The notes below the pieces were generated by a model. It was not told the DNA's origin. It was given only the letters and a program-made list of their open reading frames with translations, and did no database searches. A stretch of 5,715 nt of DNA. Origin: Bacillota bacterium (GTDB lineage Bacteria; Bacillota; Clostridia; Oscillospirales; Oscillospiraceae). The stretch spans positions 1 to 5,715 of the forward strand of contig JAEXWS010000005.1 of assembly GCA_023406225.1 (NCBI GenBank), written 5' to 3'. Of this stretch, positions 1-4,933 are shown in pieces; position 1 is the stretch's first letter, and each line of letters begins with the position of its first letter. The position numbers and the translations under genes were made by a program.

Positions 1-276
1 CCCCATGCCGCTTTTCGCGTCGGATTCCAGCACGGCCCAGCCCTGGGCGCGGAAATGCTCCGCCCACTGCTTCGTGGCGTCCGGGTCCGCCTGATCCACC
101 CGGTTCAGCACCACCAGCCGGGGCTTCCCCGCCGTCAGGGCGTCCACGTCCGGGTTCCGGCTGGAGACCGGGATGCGGGCGTCCACGATCTCGCACACCG
201 CGTCCATATTTCTGATCTGCTCCGCGATCATGCGGCGGGTCTTGGTCATATGACCGGGATACCATTGAATATTCAT
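1..276 (-). CDS. rbgA: RbgA/YlqF-type ribosome biogenesis GTPase, N-terminal part (runs off the window)
   Basis: This is the first 92 codons of a circularly permuted GTPase that acts late in 50S subunit assembly; the family is normally about 280 residues, so the rest, including the G1-G3 motifs, lies outside the window. The N-terminus MNIQWYPGHM is the family hallmark (xxQWFPGHM), followed by VDARIPVSSRNPD near residues 31-43, also diagnostic. The G4 position reads LNRVD (residues 57-61) where NKxD is usual, so Lys is replaced by Arg. The ATG at 276 is supported by the hallmark N-terminus and by a modest purine-rich AGGCGG-like site just upstream. It begins 10 nt after the lepB stop at 287, so it is co-transcribed with the two signal peptidases, a common arrangement in Firmicutes. 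Family assignment is secure; the effect of the G4 change is unknown. Confidence 0.95.
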   Translation of the reverse strand, partial: MNIQWYPGHMTKTRRMIAEQIRNMDAVCEIVDARIPVSSRNPDVDALTAGKPRLVVLNRVDQADPDATKQWAEHFRAQGWAVLESDAKSGMG

Positions 277-286
277 ACCGCCTCGC

Positions 287-892
287 TCAACCGATCAGGC
301 CGATACGGCCGAAATCCCGCTTATCCGTCACCTCATCCGGCCCCGGAAAGGCCAGAAACACCGCCCGGCCGATGACATACCGCGCGTCCACCACGCCCAG
401 CCGGGAATCCCGGCTGTCGCTGGAGTGGTTGCGGTTGTCGCCCATGACGAACAGACCGCCCTTGGGCACCGTCAGGGGGAACTCCGTCCCCTCCTCCAGG
501 AAGGTCAGCTCATTGATATAGCGCTCGTCCAGCAGCGCCCCGTCCACATAAACGGCCCCGGCGGCAAAGTCGATGTCCACCGTCTGGCCCTCCGTGGCGA
601 TCACCCGCTTGACGATGGGCTCCTCCATAAAGGTGTCCTTCCGGAGCACCACGATGTCGCCGTACCTGTAGTCGCTGTACAGGATGGAATTCAGCACCAG
701 CAGCCGGTCCCCGTCCTGGAGGGTGGGCACCATGGAGTGCCCGTCCACGCCGATCAGCCGGATGACAAAGGTGAATACCAGCACCACCGCCAGCACGGAG
801 CACACCAGCGCCTGGACCCACTCGTACAGGTCCCGCCCCGCGTCCTCCGGCTGTTCGATCTGCGTATCCTGCTCATTTTCCTGCATATCCAT
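287..892 (-). CDS. lepB: Type I signal peptidase (second of two tandem copies)
   Basis: A 201-residue membrane-anchored serine protease of family S26 that removes signal peptides from secreted preproteins on the outer face of the cytoplasmic membrane. A charged, acidic N-terminus (1-24) precedes one membrane segment (about 27-46). Box B is GHSMVPTL with nucleophile Ser53; the general base is Lys95 in IVKRVIA; box E GDNRNHSSDSR lies at 151-161. All catalytic residues are present. Length and the single N-terminal anchor fit the Gram-positive (Sip) type. Translation is probably coupled: the start lies 7 nt after the stop of the upstream paralogue, and its GAGGAG site overlaps the end of that gene. 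The AGGAG is only 3 nt from the ATG at 892 but 9 nt from the in-frame ATG at 886, so the true start may be two codons later. Confidence 0.95.
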   Translation of the reverse strand: MDMQENEQDTQIEQPEDAGRDLYEWVQALVCSVLAVVLVFTFVIRLIGVDGHSMVPTLQDGDRLLVLNSILYSDYRYGDIVVLRKDTFMEEPIVKRVIATEGQTVDIDFAAGAVYVDGALLDERYINELTFLEEGTEFPLTVPKGGLFVMGDNRNHSSDSRDSRLGVVDARYVIGRAVFLAFPGPDEVTDKRDFGRIGLIG

Positions 893-899
893 GCTCTCC

Positions 900-1484
900 T
901 CAATTCAAAATGCCGATGCGGCCCCACTCCCGCTGGTCCAGACCGGCCGTCCTGCCTGGAAACAGGACGCCCAGCGCCCGGCCGATGACGCGGCGGCCAT
1001 CCACCACGCCCAGCGCCGGATTCCGGCTGTCGTCACTGTGGTTGCGGTTGTCGCCCAAGACAAAGAGACAGCCCTCCGGCACCGTCAGCGGAAAGCTTAC
1101 GCCCTCGGCCAGGTGGGTCCGCTCCAGGATATAGGGTTCCGCCAGCTCCGCGCCGTCCACATAAACCACTCCGGCAGCAAAGTCGATATCCACCGTCTGT
1201 CCCGCCACGGCGATCACCCGTTTGACGATGGGCCTGCCGTCGTTGAAGTCCGCTTTTTGGAGGACGACGATCTCCCCCGGGGCGTATTCCCCGCACAGCG
1301 GCCCGTTCAGCACCAGCAGGATATCCCGGTCCTGAAGCGTCTCCCGCATGGACGATCCGTCCACCATCACGATGCGCGCCAAAAAGGTGAACACCAGCAA
1401 AAGCGGCACCACCACGCACACCAGGGACCGCACCCACTCATAGGCCCCGCTTGCCGCCGCGTTCCGCCCTGCTTCCTCCGCCAT
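900..1484 (-). CDS. lepB: Type I signal peptidase (first of two tandem copies)
   Basis: An S26 signal peptidase of 194 residues, paralogous to the next gene. After the chosen start comes a short acidic N-terminus, one membrane segment (about 20-39), box B GSSMRETL with nucleophile Ser45, general base Lys88 in IVKRVIA, and box E GDNRNHSDDSR near 144-154. The catalytic dyad is intact, but the Pro common in box B (SMxPTL) is Glu here. The reading frame is open to an ATG at 1517, which has no ribosome binding site and lies close to the predicted transcription start. The ATG at 1484 has a perfect GGAGGAG 6 nt upstream, so I choose it. The two paralogues share near-identical stretches around the Lys box (VDIDFAAG.VYVDGA), which suggests tandem duplication followed by divergence. 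It is the first gene of the operon with the second lepB and rbgA. Confidence 0.94.
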   Translation of the reverse strand: MAEEAGRNAAASGAYEWVRSLVCVVVPLLLVFTFLARIVMVDGSSMRETLQDRDILLVLNGPLCGEYAPGEIVVLQKADFNDGRPIVKRVIAVAGQTVDIDFAAGVVYVDGAELAEPYILERTHLAEGVSFPLTVPEGCLFVLGDNRNHSDDSRNPALGVVDGRRVIGRALGVLFPGRTAGLDQREWGRIGILN

Positions 1485-1490
1485 GCGCCG

Positions 1491-1497
1491 CTCCTCC
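1491..1497 (-). promoter_or_regulatory. Ribosome binding site that fixes the start of the first lepB
   Basis: GGAGGAG on the minus strand, 6 nt before the ATG at 1484. The upstream in-frame ATG at 1517 is preceded by an AT-rich stretch with no purine-rich site. This decides in favour of the shorter protein. Confidence 0.85.
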
Positions 1498-1533
1498 AAC
1501 AGTCCAAGATTCACCATGATAATCTAAAGCATT

Positions 1534-1562
1534 AGTATAACAAACAACTTCTCAAATCACAA
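1534..1562 (-). promoter_or_regulatory. Sigma-A-type promoter of the lepB-lepB-rbgA operon
   Basis: On the minus strand TTGTGA (1562-1557) is followed after 17 nt by TATACT (1539-1534), matching four and five of six consensus positions. Transcription would start near 1527, giving a 5' leader of about 43 nt before the ATG at 1484. The site lies in the AT-rich gap downstream of the membrane-protein terminator, so the signal peptidase operon need not depend on read-through from rplS or the TetR cassette. Confidence 0.7.
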
Positions 1563-1684
1563 GGGATGGTGGAAATTTTCCAGGCCGTTTTCCCCGCGGA
1601 GCGCAAAAAAGAGAGGCCGACGCCCCATGCTGTTTCATTTGAAAGGCCCCTCCTGTCCTTCCAGTCGGAAGCCTGTCTTTTTGT

Positions 1685-1726
1685 AAAAAAACAGCGCGCC
1701 ACACCAGGCCGCGGTCTGGTGTGGCG
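1685..1726 (-). terminator. Intrinsic terminator of the membrane-protein operon
   Basis: A perfect 11-bp inverted repeat (CGCCACACCAG at 1697-1707 and CTGGTGTGGCG at 1716-1726) encloses an 8-nt loop. On the minus strand it is followed by GCGCTG and a run of seven T (1691-1685). It lies about 45 nt past the stop codon at 1769 and would end transcription before the lepB promoter. No gene was found between it and 1562. That stretch holds only a small hairpin, CTTCC-AGTC-GGAAG, near 1658-1671. Confidence 0.85.
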
Positions 1727-1768
1727 ATGACGGGTTCGTGTGAAACGCCTGTTTTGCAGAGAGCCCTT

Positions 1769-2263
1769 CTATTTTGACTCTTCTTGCAGGGGCGCGGAAA
1801 CGCGCATGGCTTTATAAAATTGCACGAGGAATCCCAAACCCGCGCCTATCAGGGAAGCGCCCAATCCCGCGTAGAATGTGCCCAGAATGAGCGGCGGCAC
1901 CAGGCGGGAAGCGCGTAGGAGGATGCCGAAGGTCATCATAAAGGCCATGAGCAGGTAACTCTTTTTATCGAAAAAGTACAGGAACAAGATGCGCTCTTCC
2001 TCACAGGCCAGGATGCGCATGGTGTGTTTGGCGATGAGACGGCGGAAAATAAGCAGGAAAAAGGCCAGGAATACCACCAGGGCGCACAAAAGAGGCGGAA
2101 TCGGATCGTTCCAGGAGGAGGCCATGTCCGGTGCGCCCAGACGGAAAATGTTGATCCCAGCCGCCAGCCACACCAGCCCCGCAATGAGCAGGAGGCTCCG
2201 CCGCGGCGCCTTGGGGAGCTTGCGGGAGAGGCCGGAAAGGAGAAGGAAAAGCCGCGCCGTCAT
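1769..2263 (-). CDS. Conserved-looking integral membrane protein of unknown function, four membrane segments
   Basis: A 164-residue protein with no named family that I recognise. Hydrophobic segments are at about 23-41, 54-74, 102-117 and 121-148, with a cytosolic-looking basic N-terminus (RKLPKAPRR) and a charged loop between the second and third segments. That loop, RRLIAKHTMRILACEEER followed by FFDKKSYLLMAFMM (about 74-110), is the most distinctive part and resembles, from memory, unnamed clostridial membrane proteins; I cannot verify this. No enzymatic, ATP-binding or transporter motif is visible. The start ATG overlaps the stop of the preceding gene by 4 bp (ATGA), and only a weak purine-rich site lies upstream, so translation is probably coupled and the two proteins probably made in step. 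An intrinsic terminator follows. Real gene: high confidence; function: unknown. Confidence 0.85.
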   Translation of the reverse strand: MTARLFLLLSGLSRKLPKAPRRSLLLIAGLVWLAAGINIFRLGAPDMASSWNDPIPPLLCALVVFLAFFLLIFRRLIAKHTMRILACEEERILFLYFFDKKSYLLMAFMMTFGILLRASRLVPPLILGTFYAGLGASLIGAGLGFLVQFYKAMRVSAPLQEESK

Positions 2264-2934
2264 TTGGCGCCGGACCTCTTCCGAAACGCATTGAAGCCTA
2301 TAAAGACCATCCAGACGTAGGCCATGGTCTTAGGGATCATAAGCATTCCCACCATGGGGACCGCGTCCGCGAAGAGCACCACCGGGATATAAAAGCCAAA
2401 GGACAACACGATGGCAAGCCACATCCAGCGGAAGGCGCGGTCATTGTGCCTGCGGGTTTCCTGATAGAAAATCACGATCATGATGACGCCCAGGATGGAG
2501 AAGGGGATGTTGCGCACCACGCCCCAGAAAAGGGGCTGGTGGTAAGAGAGCCAATCATTCTGGGGCAAGGCGCACAGGGCGATCCGGAGGGCGGCCAGGA
2601 TGTAGACCGCGGCTGTCAGGCCGGCTTTGCCGGTGATCTCATAGCGTCTGCGCCAGACATGGTAGAGGATCACGTAAAAAATGGTCATCGTGACGGAAGT
2701 GACCAGCTTTCCCACGCCCAAGGCGGCGGCATGAGACTCCAGGCCGGTGGTGCAAAGGGCAAAGGCCCGGGGAATGAGGTGAAACGCGTCTCCGCATCCC
2801 AAAATCACCGCCATGGCGCCGAAAAGGGCGTACTGCTTGCTGCTTTTTGCGCCCTTGAGCATCAAAACGCCCAAAGTGACCACCGTACAGAGGTAAACGG
2901 CGTCAAAAACGGTTTCGAAAATGGCTTGTATCAT
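2260..2934 (-). CDS. Polytopic membrane protein of unknown function, about seven membrane segments
   Basis: A 224-residue integral membrane protein with hydrophobic segments at about 9-26, 34-54, 74-94, 104-122, 141-158, 169-189 and 195-215. I do not recognise a named family. Polar or charged residues sit in or near membrane segments (GCGDAFHLIPRAF at 46-58, LYHVWRRRYEI at 90-100, FWGVVRNIPF at 136-145), and together with several buried prolines and glycines they could mark a ligand site or channel, though this is inference. The N-terminus has few charges and no cleavable signal. The ATG at 2934 has AAGGAG 8 nt upstream. It is the first gene of a two-gene unit, overlapping the next by 4 bp. 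Just upstream lies a perfect 17-bp operator-like palindrome that also occurs, nearly unchanged, at the tetR promoter. That makes it a probable repressor target. Confidence 0.87.
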   Translation of the reverse strand: MIQAIFETVFDAVYLCTVVTLGVLMLKGAKSSKQYALFGAMAVILGCGDAFHLIPRAFALCTTGLESHAAALGVGKLVTSVTMTIFYVILYHVWRRRYEITGKAGLTAAVYILAALRIALCALPQNDWLSYHQPLFWGVVRNIPFSILGVIMIVIFYQETRRHNDRAFRWMWLAIVLSFGFYIPVVLFADAVPMVGMLMIPKTMAYVWMVFIGFNAFRKRSGAK

Positions 2935-2953
2935 GTTTCATTCTCCTTTTTAT

Positions 2954-2970
2954 AATGAACAATGTTCATT
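2954..2970. promoter_or_regulatory. Probable TetR operator O1, at the promoter of the membrane-protein pair
   Basis: A perfect 17-bp palindrome, AATGAACA-A-TGTTCATT, with 8-bp arms around a single central base. It lies between the predicted -10 and the ribosome binding site of the gene starting at 2934, where a bound repressor would block transcription. The core TGAACAATGTTCATT differs at one base from the site in front of tetR (3592-3606). Size, symmetry and placement are typical of TetR-family operators; binding itself is inferred. Confidence 0.82.
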
Positions 2971-2996
2971 TATGGGGAAAATGGAATCCCGGCCAA
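2969..2996 (-). promoter_or_regulatory. Weak promoter of the membrane-protein operon
   Basis: On the minus strand TTGGCC (2996-2991), a 16-nt spacer and CATAAA (2974-2969) each match four of six consensus positions. The -10 is directly followed by operator O1, almost the same geometry as at the tetR promoter. The -35 lies mostly inside a hairpin downstream of tetR. The hexamers are poor, so read-through from tetR could also contribute to expression. Confidence 0.45.
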
Positions 2997-3007
2997 GCGG
3001 GACTCCA
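2978..3007 (-). terminator. Possible weak terminator after tetR
   Basis: In minus-strand RNA, GGAGUCCCG (3006-2998) pairs with CGGGAUUCC (2991-2983) over nine positions including one G-U pair, and a flanking A-U pair (3007 with 2982) adds a tenth. The loop is 6 nt. Only four U follow (2981-2978), then CCCC, so termination is likely partial. It sits 13 nt past the tetR stop and overlaps the -35 of the next promoter. Confidence 0.4.
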
Positions 3008-3019
3008 AATTTGATAAAA

Positions 3020-3574
3020 TTACAGGACTTCTTCCAAAATCCGCTGAAAATAGGCGCAATCCGGCGCGCCCCGGCGCAGGAGGCCCATCACATTGCCGAA
3101 TACAAAATCCACGAACGCGGCCCGGTCCGCCTCGCAGGAAAGCAGCGGGGAGGACACGCCGCAGACGTTCAGCGCATGGAGGAGGCCCAGTTTGATGTGG
3201 TTGAAGCACTTCTCCTCCAGTTCCCTGCCCTTGCGCCGCTCGGCCTCGCCCAGTTCGGAGATCTGCCTCAGCCACCCGGCCTGGAAAGCGCTCAACTCCT
3301 GAAAAAGCATGGCGTACAGCCGGGACACGTAAGCAGGAAACGGCTCGCCGCCGGCGGGCGCGCAGGACTCCATGTGAGCGGCCCGCCGCCAAAAATCCTC
3401 AATGACTGCGGCGATCAGATCGGCCTTGGTTGGAAAATAGTTGTAGATGGACCCCACTGCCACGCCACATCTGGCGGCCACGGCCCGGATATTCACCTGG
3501 GAAAGACCCTGGCTGTAGGCCAGCTCCTTGGCCGCGCCGAGGAGCTGCTCCCGGCTGGTCACGGTTTTATTCAT
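3020..3574 (-). CDS. TetR/AcrR-family transcriptional repressor
   Basis: A 184-residue DNA-binding regulator. The N-terminal helix-turn-helix domain spans about 7-54: REQLLGAAKELAYSQGLSQVNIRAVAARCGVAVGSIYNYFPTKADL-type sequence with the family's signature turn and the recognition-helix end GSIYNYFPTK (41-50). The rest is the helical ligand-binding and dimerisation domain, which diverges between members and gives no inducer away. The frame is open to a TTG at 3598, but that codon lies within the operator and transcription start region. The ATG at 3574 has GGAG 9 nt upstream and gives a normal family N-terminus. Operator-like repeats at its own promoter and before the downstream membrane-protein pair imply autorepression and control of that pair. 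Family assignment is secure; the ligand is unknown. Confidence 0.93.
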   Translation of the reverse strand: MNKTVTSREQLLGAAKELAYSQGLSQVNIRAVAARCGVAVGSIYNYFPTKADLIAAVIEDFWRRAAHMESCAPAGGEPFPAYVSRLYAMLFQELSAFQAGWLRQISELGEAERRKGRELEEKCFNHIKLGLLHALNVCGVSSPLLSCEADRAAFVDFVFGNVMGLLRRGAPDCAYFQRILEEVL

Positions 3575-3591
3575 TGCTTCCCACTCCATTC

Positions 3592-3606
3592 TGAACAACG
3601 TTCATT
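3592..3606. promoter_or_regulatory. Probable TetR operator O2, on the tetR promoter
   Basis: TGAACAACGTTCATT, an imperfect palindrome with 5-bp arms TGAAC/GTTCA around AAC. It matches operator O1 at all but one of 15 positions, and that change breaks one innermost base pair. It overlaps the 3' end of the tetR -10 box and the expected transcription start, so binding would give negative autoregulation. The one-base change suggests weaker affinity than O1. Confidence 0.8.
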
Positions 3607-3631
3607 ATAGCACGGCGCCATCGCTTGTCAA
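3604..3631 (-). promoter_or_regulatory. Near-consensus sigma-A promoter of tetR
   Basis: Minus strand TTGACA (3631-3626), a 16-nt spacer and TATAAT (3609-3604): both hexamers are perfect matches. A/T-rich sequence just upstream (about 3632-3645) could act as an UP element. The -10 runs directly into operator O2. Strength this high makes sense only if the promoter is normally repressed. Confidence 0.88.
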
Positions 3632-3749
3632 GAAAAAATTTTCATCCACCCGGCACGCCGGGAACTCATTTCAAGCCAGCTTTTCAAGGCCAGCCGTCCG
3701 CAAGGCGCCGCCTGCCCTCCTCAATCCGTTTTCCTGGCATAAAAGACGA

Positions 3750-3799
3750 ATTTCCGAGCACAAACGCCGCCTTTAAAGGCGGCGTTTGTGCTCGGAAAT
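3750..3799. terminator. 50-bp perfect palindrome downstream of rplS, probable bidirectional terminator
   Basis: Two 25-base arms (3750-3774 and 3775-3799) are exact reverse complements with no spacer; the centre is GCCGCCTTTAAAGGCGGC. In RNA the central TTTAAA would form the loop of a GC-rich stem (AAACGCCGCC/GGCGGCGTTT). It starts 50 nt past the rplS stop. No long T tract follows in either direction (minus strand continues TTCGTCTTTTATG), so it is not a textbook terminator, but it is the only strong hairpin between rplS and the tetR promoter. The remaining sequence between 3632 and 3849 holds no gene that I can support; a small CCCGGC-AC-GCCGGG repeat sits at 3649-3662. Confidence 0.6.
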
Positions 3800-3849
3800 G
3801 ACAACAGGCATTCTCAATTGGGCGAAAGCCTCTTTTTATCGCGTTCCGA

Positions 3850-4191
3850 TCAAAGCTTCTCCCGAACCTTGGCGCCCTTGCCCACGCGGTCGCGCAGGTA
3901 ATAGAGCTTCGCACGGCGGACCTTGCCGTTGCGCACGACCTCGATGTGGTCGATGGAGGGAGAGTGAACGGGAAACACCTTCTCCACGCCGATGCCGTAA
4001 GAAATGCGGCGGACGGTGACGGTCTCTTCGATGCCGCCGTGCTTCTTGGCGATGACGGTGCCCTCGAAGACCTGGATACGCTCGCGGGAGCCTTCCTTGA
4101 CCTTCACGTGGACGCGGACGGTGTCGCCGACCTGGACGTTGGCAACTTCATTCTGCAGGGTTTCCTTGTTCAGTTCCTTGATGAGATCCAT
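3850..4191 (-). CDS. rplS: 50S ribosomal protein bL19
   Basis: A 113-residue ribosomal protein that sits at the subunit interface of the 50S particle. The sequence is typical throughout: VGDTVRVHVKVKEGSRERIQVFEG (about 21-44), then GTVIAKKHGG, TVTVRRISYGIGVEKVFPVHSP (about 58-79) and the basic tail GKVRRAKLYYLRDRVGKGAKVRE. Length equals the family norm. The ATG at 4191 has a full AGGAGG 9 nt upstream. It has its own promoter (4323-4295) and leader, and is followed by a long palindrome, so it appears to be transcribed alone. In many Firmicutes trmD lies just upstream; here an M50 protease gene does. The lepB-rbgA genes often found next to it are present but displaced by the TetR cassette. Confidence 0.98.
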   Translation of the reverse strand: MDLIKELNKETLQNEVANVQVGDTVRVHVKVKEGSRERIQVFEGTVIAKKHGGIEETVTVRRISYGIGVEKVFPVHSPSIDHIEVVRNGKVRRAKLYYLRDRVGKGAKVREKL

Positions 4192-4288
4192 GGGATATTT
4201 CCTCCTGTTTTATAGGCGTTCTTGCCGCTTTTCCATGGCACATCGGCGCAGATTTGCGCGTGCACGGCAGAGGACCGCCCTTTGTAGC
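4192..4288 (-). promoter_or_regulatory. 5' leader of rplS, possibly a structured autoregulatory element
   Basis: About 97 nt separate the predicted transcription start from the rplS ATG. In minus-strand RNA it can form short stems: GGCGG-UCCU-CUGCC and GCGCA-AAUC-UGCGC sit close together, with further GC-rich complementarity nearby. An L19 leader RNA has been described in Firmicutes as a ribosomal-protein autoregulation element. I cannot confirm that this leader matches that consensus. The RBS AGGAGG lies at its 3' end. Confidence 0.4.
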
Positions 4289-4294
4289 CCAGAT

Positions 4295-4323
4295 AGAATA
4301 TCATGGTTCTCCGTGAATTGCAA
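4295..4323 (-). promoter_or_regulatory. Extended -10 promoter of rplS
   Basis: Minus strand TTGCAA (4323-4318), a 17-nt spacer and TATTCT (4300-4295), preceded by TGA to form the TGnTATxxT extended -10 motif. Each hexamer matches four of six positions. It lies directly after the stop codon of the M50 protease gene at 4331, separating rplS from the protease unit. Confidence 0.7.
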
Positions 4324-4373
4324 GGGTTTTTTACAAAAAACCCCTTTGCGGGCGGCGGCAGAACGCCTCCCGC
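4324..4373 (-). terminator. Hairpins at the end of the M50 gene, possible weak terminator
   Basis: Two inverted repeats lie side by side at the 3' end of the protease gene. One (4348-4373) has 10-position arms, GCGGGAGGCG against CGCCGCCCGC on the minus strand, with one mismatch and a 6-nt loop. It is followed by AAAGGGG and then six T. The second (4324-4343) is a perfect GGGTTTTTT-AC-AAAAAACCC that contains the stop codon. Neither has a U tract directly after a GC stem, so termination here is uncertain. Confidence 0.35.
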
Positions 4374-4933
4374 AGCGCGGCGGCCGTCAGCCCCGCCGCC
4401 GCGGGCAGAAGCCAGAGACTCCCCCCGGTGCGCCACATGACCCAGACCGTCACCGCGGCCAGGGACTGGGCCGCGCAAAGGCCCACCCAGCGGGCGACCC
4501 ACTCCCCCGCCGCAGGACCCGCGGCCCAGCTCACCGCCAGCGCCAGCGCCCGCCCGCCGTCCAAAGGGCGGACAGGCAGCAGATTAAACGCGCACAGCGT
4601 CAGATGCGCGCCCGCCTGAACGGTCCATCCCAGCGCCGCCAGCGCCAGACCGCACAGCAGGTTGGCGGCGGGCCCCGCCAGCACCGCCGCCAACTCCCGC
4701 CTGTAGGACAGCCGCGCGCAGGCCGTCTCCAGCTCCGCGCCGAACACGCTCAGCCGCAGGGCCGTCACCGCCGCGCCGCACCATCGCAGCACCAGCAGGT
4801 GCCCCAGCTCGTGGATGGCGGCGGCGGACAGGACCGTGGCCAGCAGCGCCCAGCCGTTTGCCAGGGCGAACCAGACCACCAGCAGACAGAACCCGCCGGA
4901 GACCCGGATACCGCCCTCACGCCAAAGAGACAT
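4331..4933 (-). CDS. M50-family (site-2 type) intramembrane metalloprotease, SpoIVFB-like
   Basis: A 200-residue polytopic membrane zinc protease that would cleave substrates within or next to the membrane. The zinc motif HELGH is at 41-45 within a hydrophobic segment, and the second motif NLLPVRPLDGGR at 117-128 supplies the conserved Asp125 as third ligand. Further hydrophobic segments lie at about 13-38, 81-104, 110-120 and 155-185. No CBS domain follows, so it is shorter than B. subtilis SpoIVFB (about 288). The frame is open back to 5107, but that extension is a low-complexity Arg/Pro-rich shadow of the M23 gene. The ATG at 4933, 17 bp inside the M23 gene end, gives a typical membrane N-terminus and implies translational coupling; no clear SD is seen. 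Very Ala/Leu-rich and GC-rich. SpoIVFB-like role (pro-sigma-K processing) is inference from the M23 neighbour. Confidence 0.88.
   Translation of the reverse strand: MSLWREGGIRVSGGFCLLVVWFALANGWALLATVLSAAAIHELGHLLVLRWCGAAVTALRLSVFGAELETACARLSYRRELAAVLAGPAANLLCGLALAALGWTVQAGAHLTLCAFNLLPVRPLDGGRALALAVSWAAGPAAGEWVARWVGLCAAQSLAAVTVWVMWRTGGSLWLLPAAAGLTAAALREAFCRRPQRGFL

Noticed and set aside
684..1535. 283-codon open frame on the plus strand
   Set aside because: It lies opposite the two lepB genes, which have full catalytic motifs. Its His/Arg/Pro-rich translation has no domain, and it is a GC-driven antisense shadow.
2446..2955. 169-codon plus-strand frame opposite the seven-segment membrane protein
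   Set aside because: The minus-strand gene has regular hydrophobic segments, an RBS and a promoter. The plus-strand product is polar, without a domain or a start signal.
3575..3598. Upstream TTG start for tetR
   Set aside because: It lies inside operator O2 at the expected transcription start and has no ribosome binding site; the ATG at 3574 has one.
3649..3662. Small inverted repeat CCCGGC-AC-GCCGGG
   Set aside because: It is too short and has no adjacent T tract; it is possible by chance in GC-rich DNA and was not called as a terminator.
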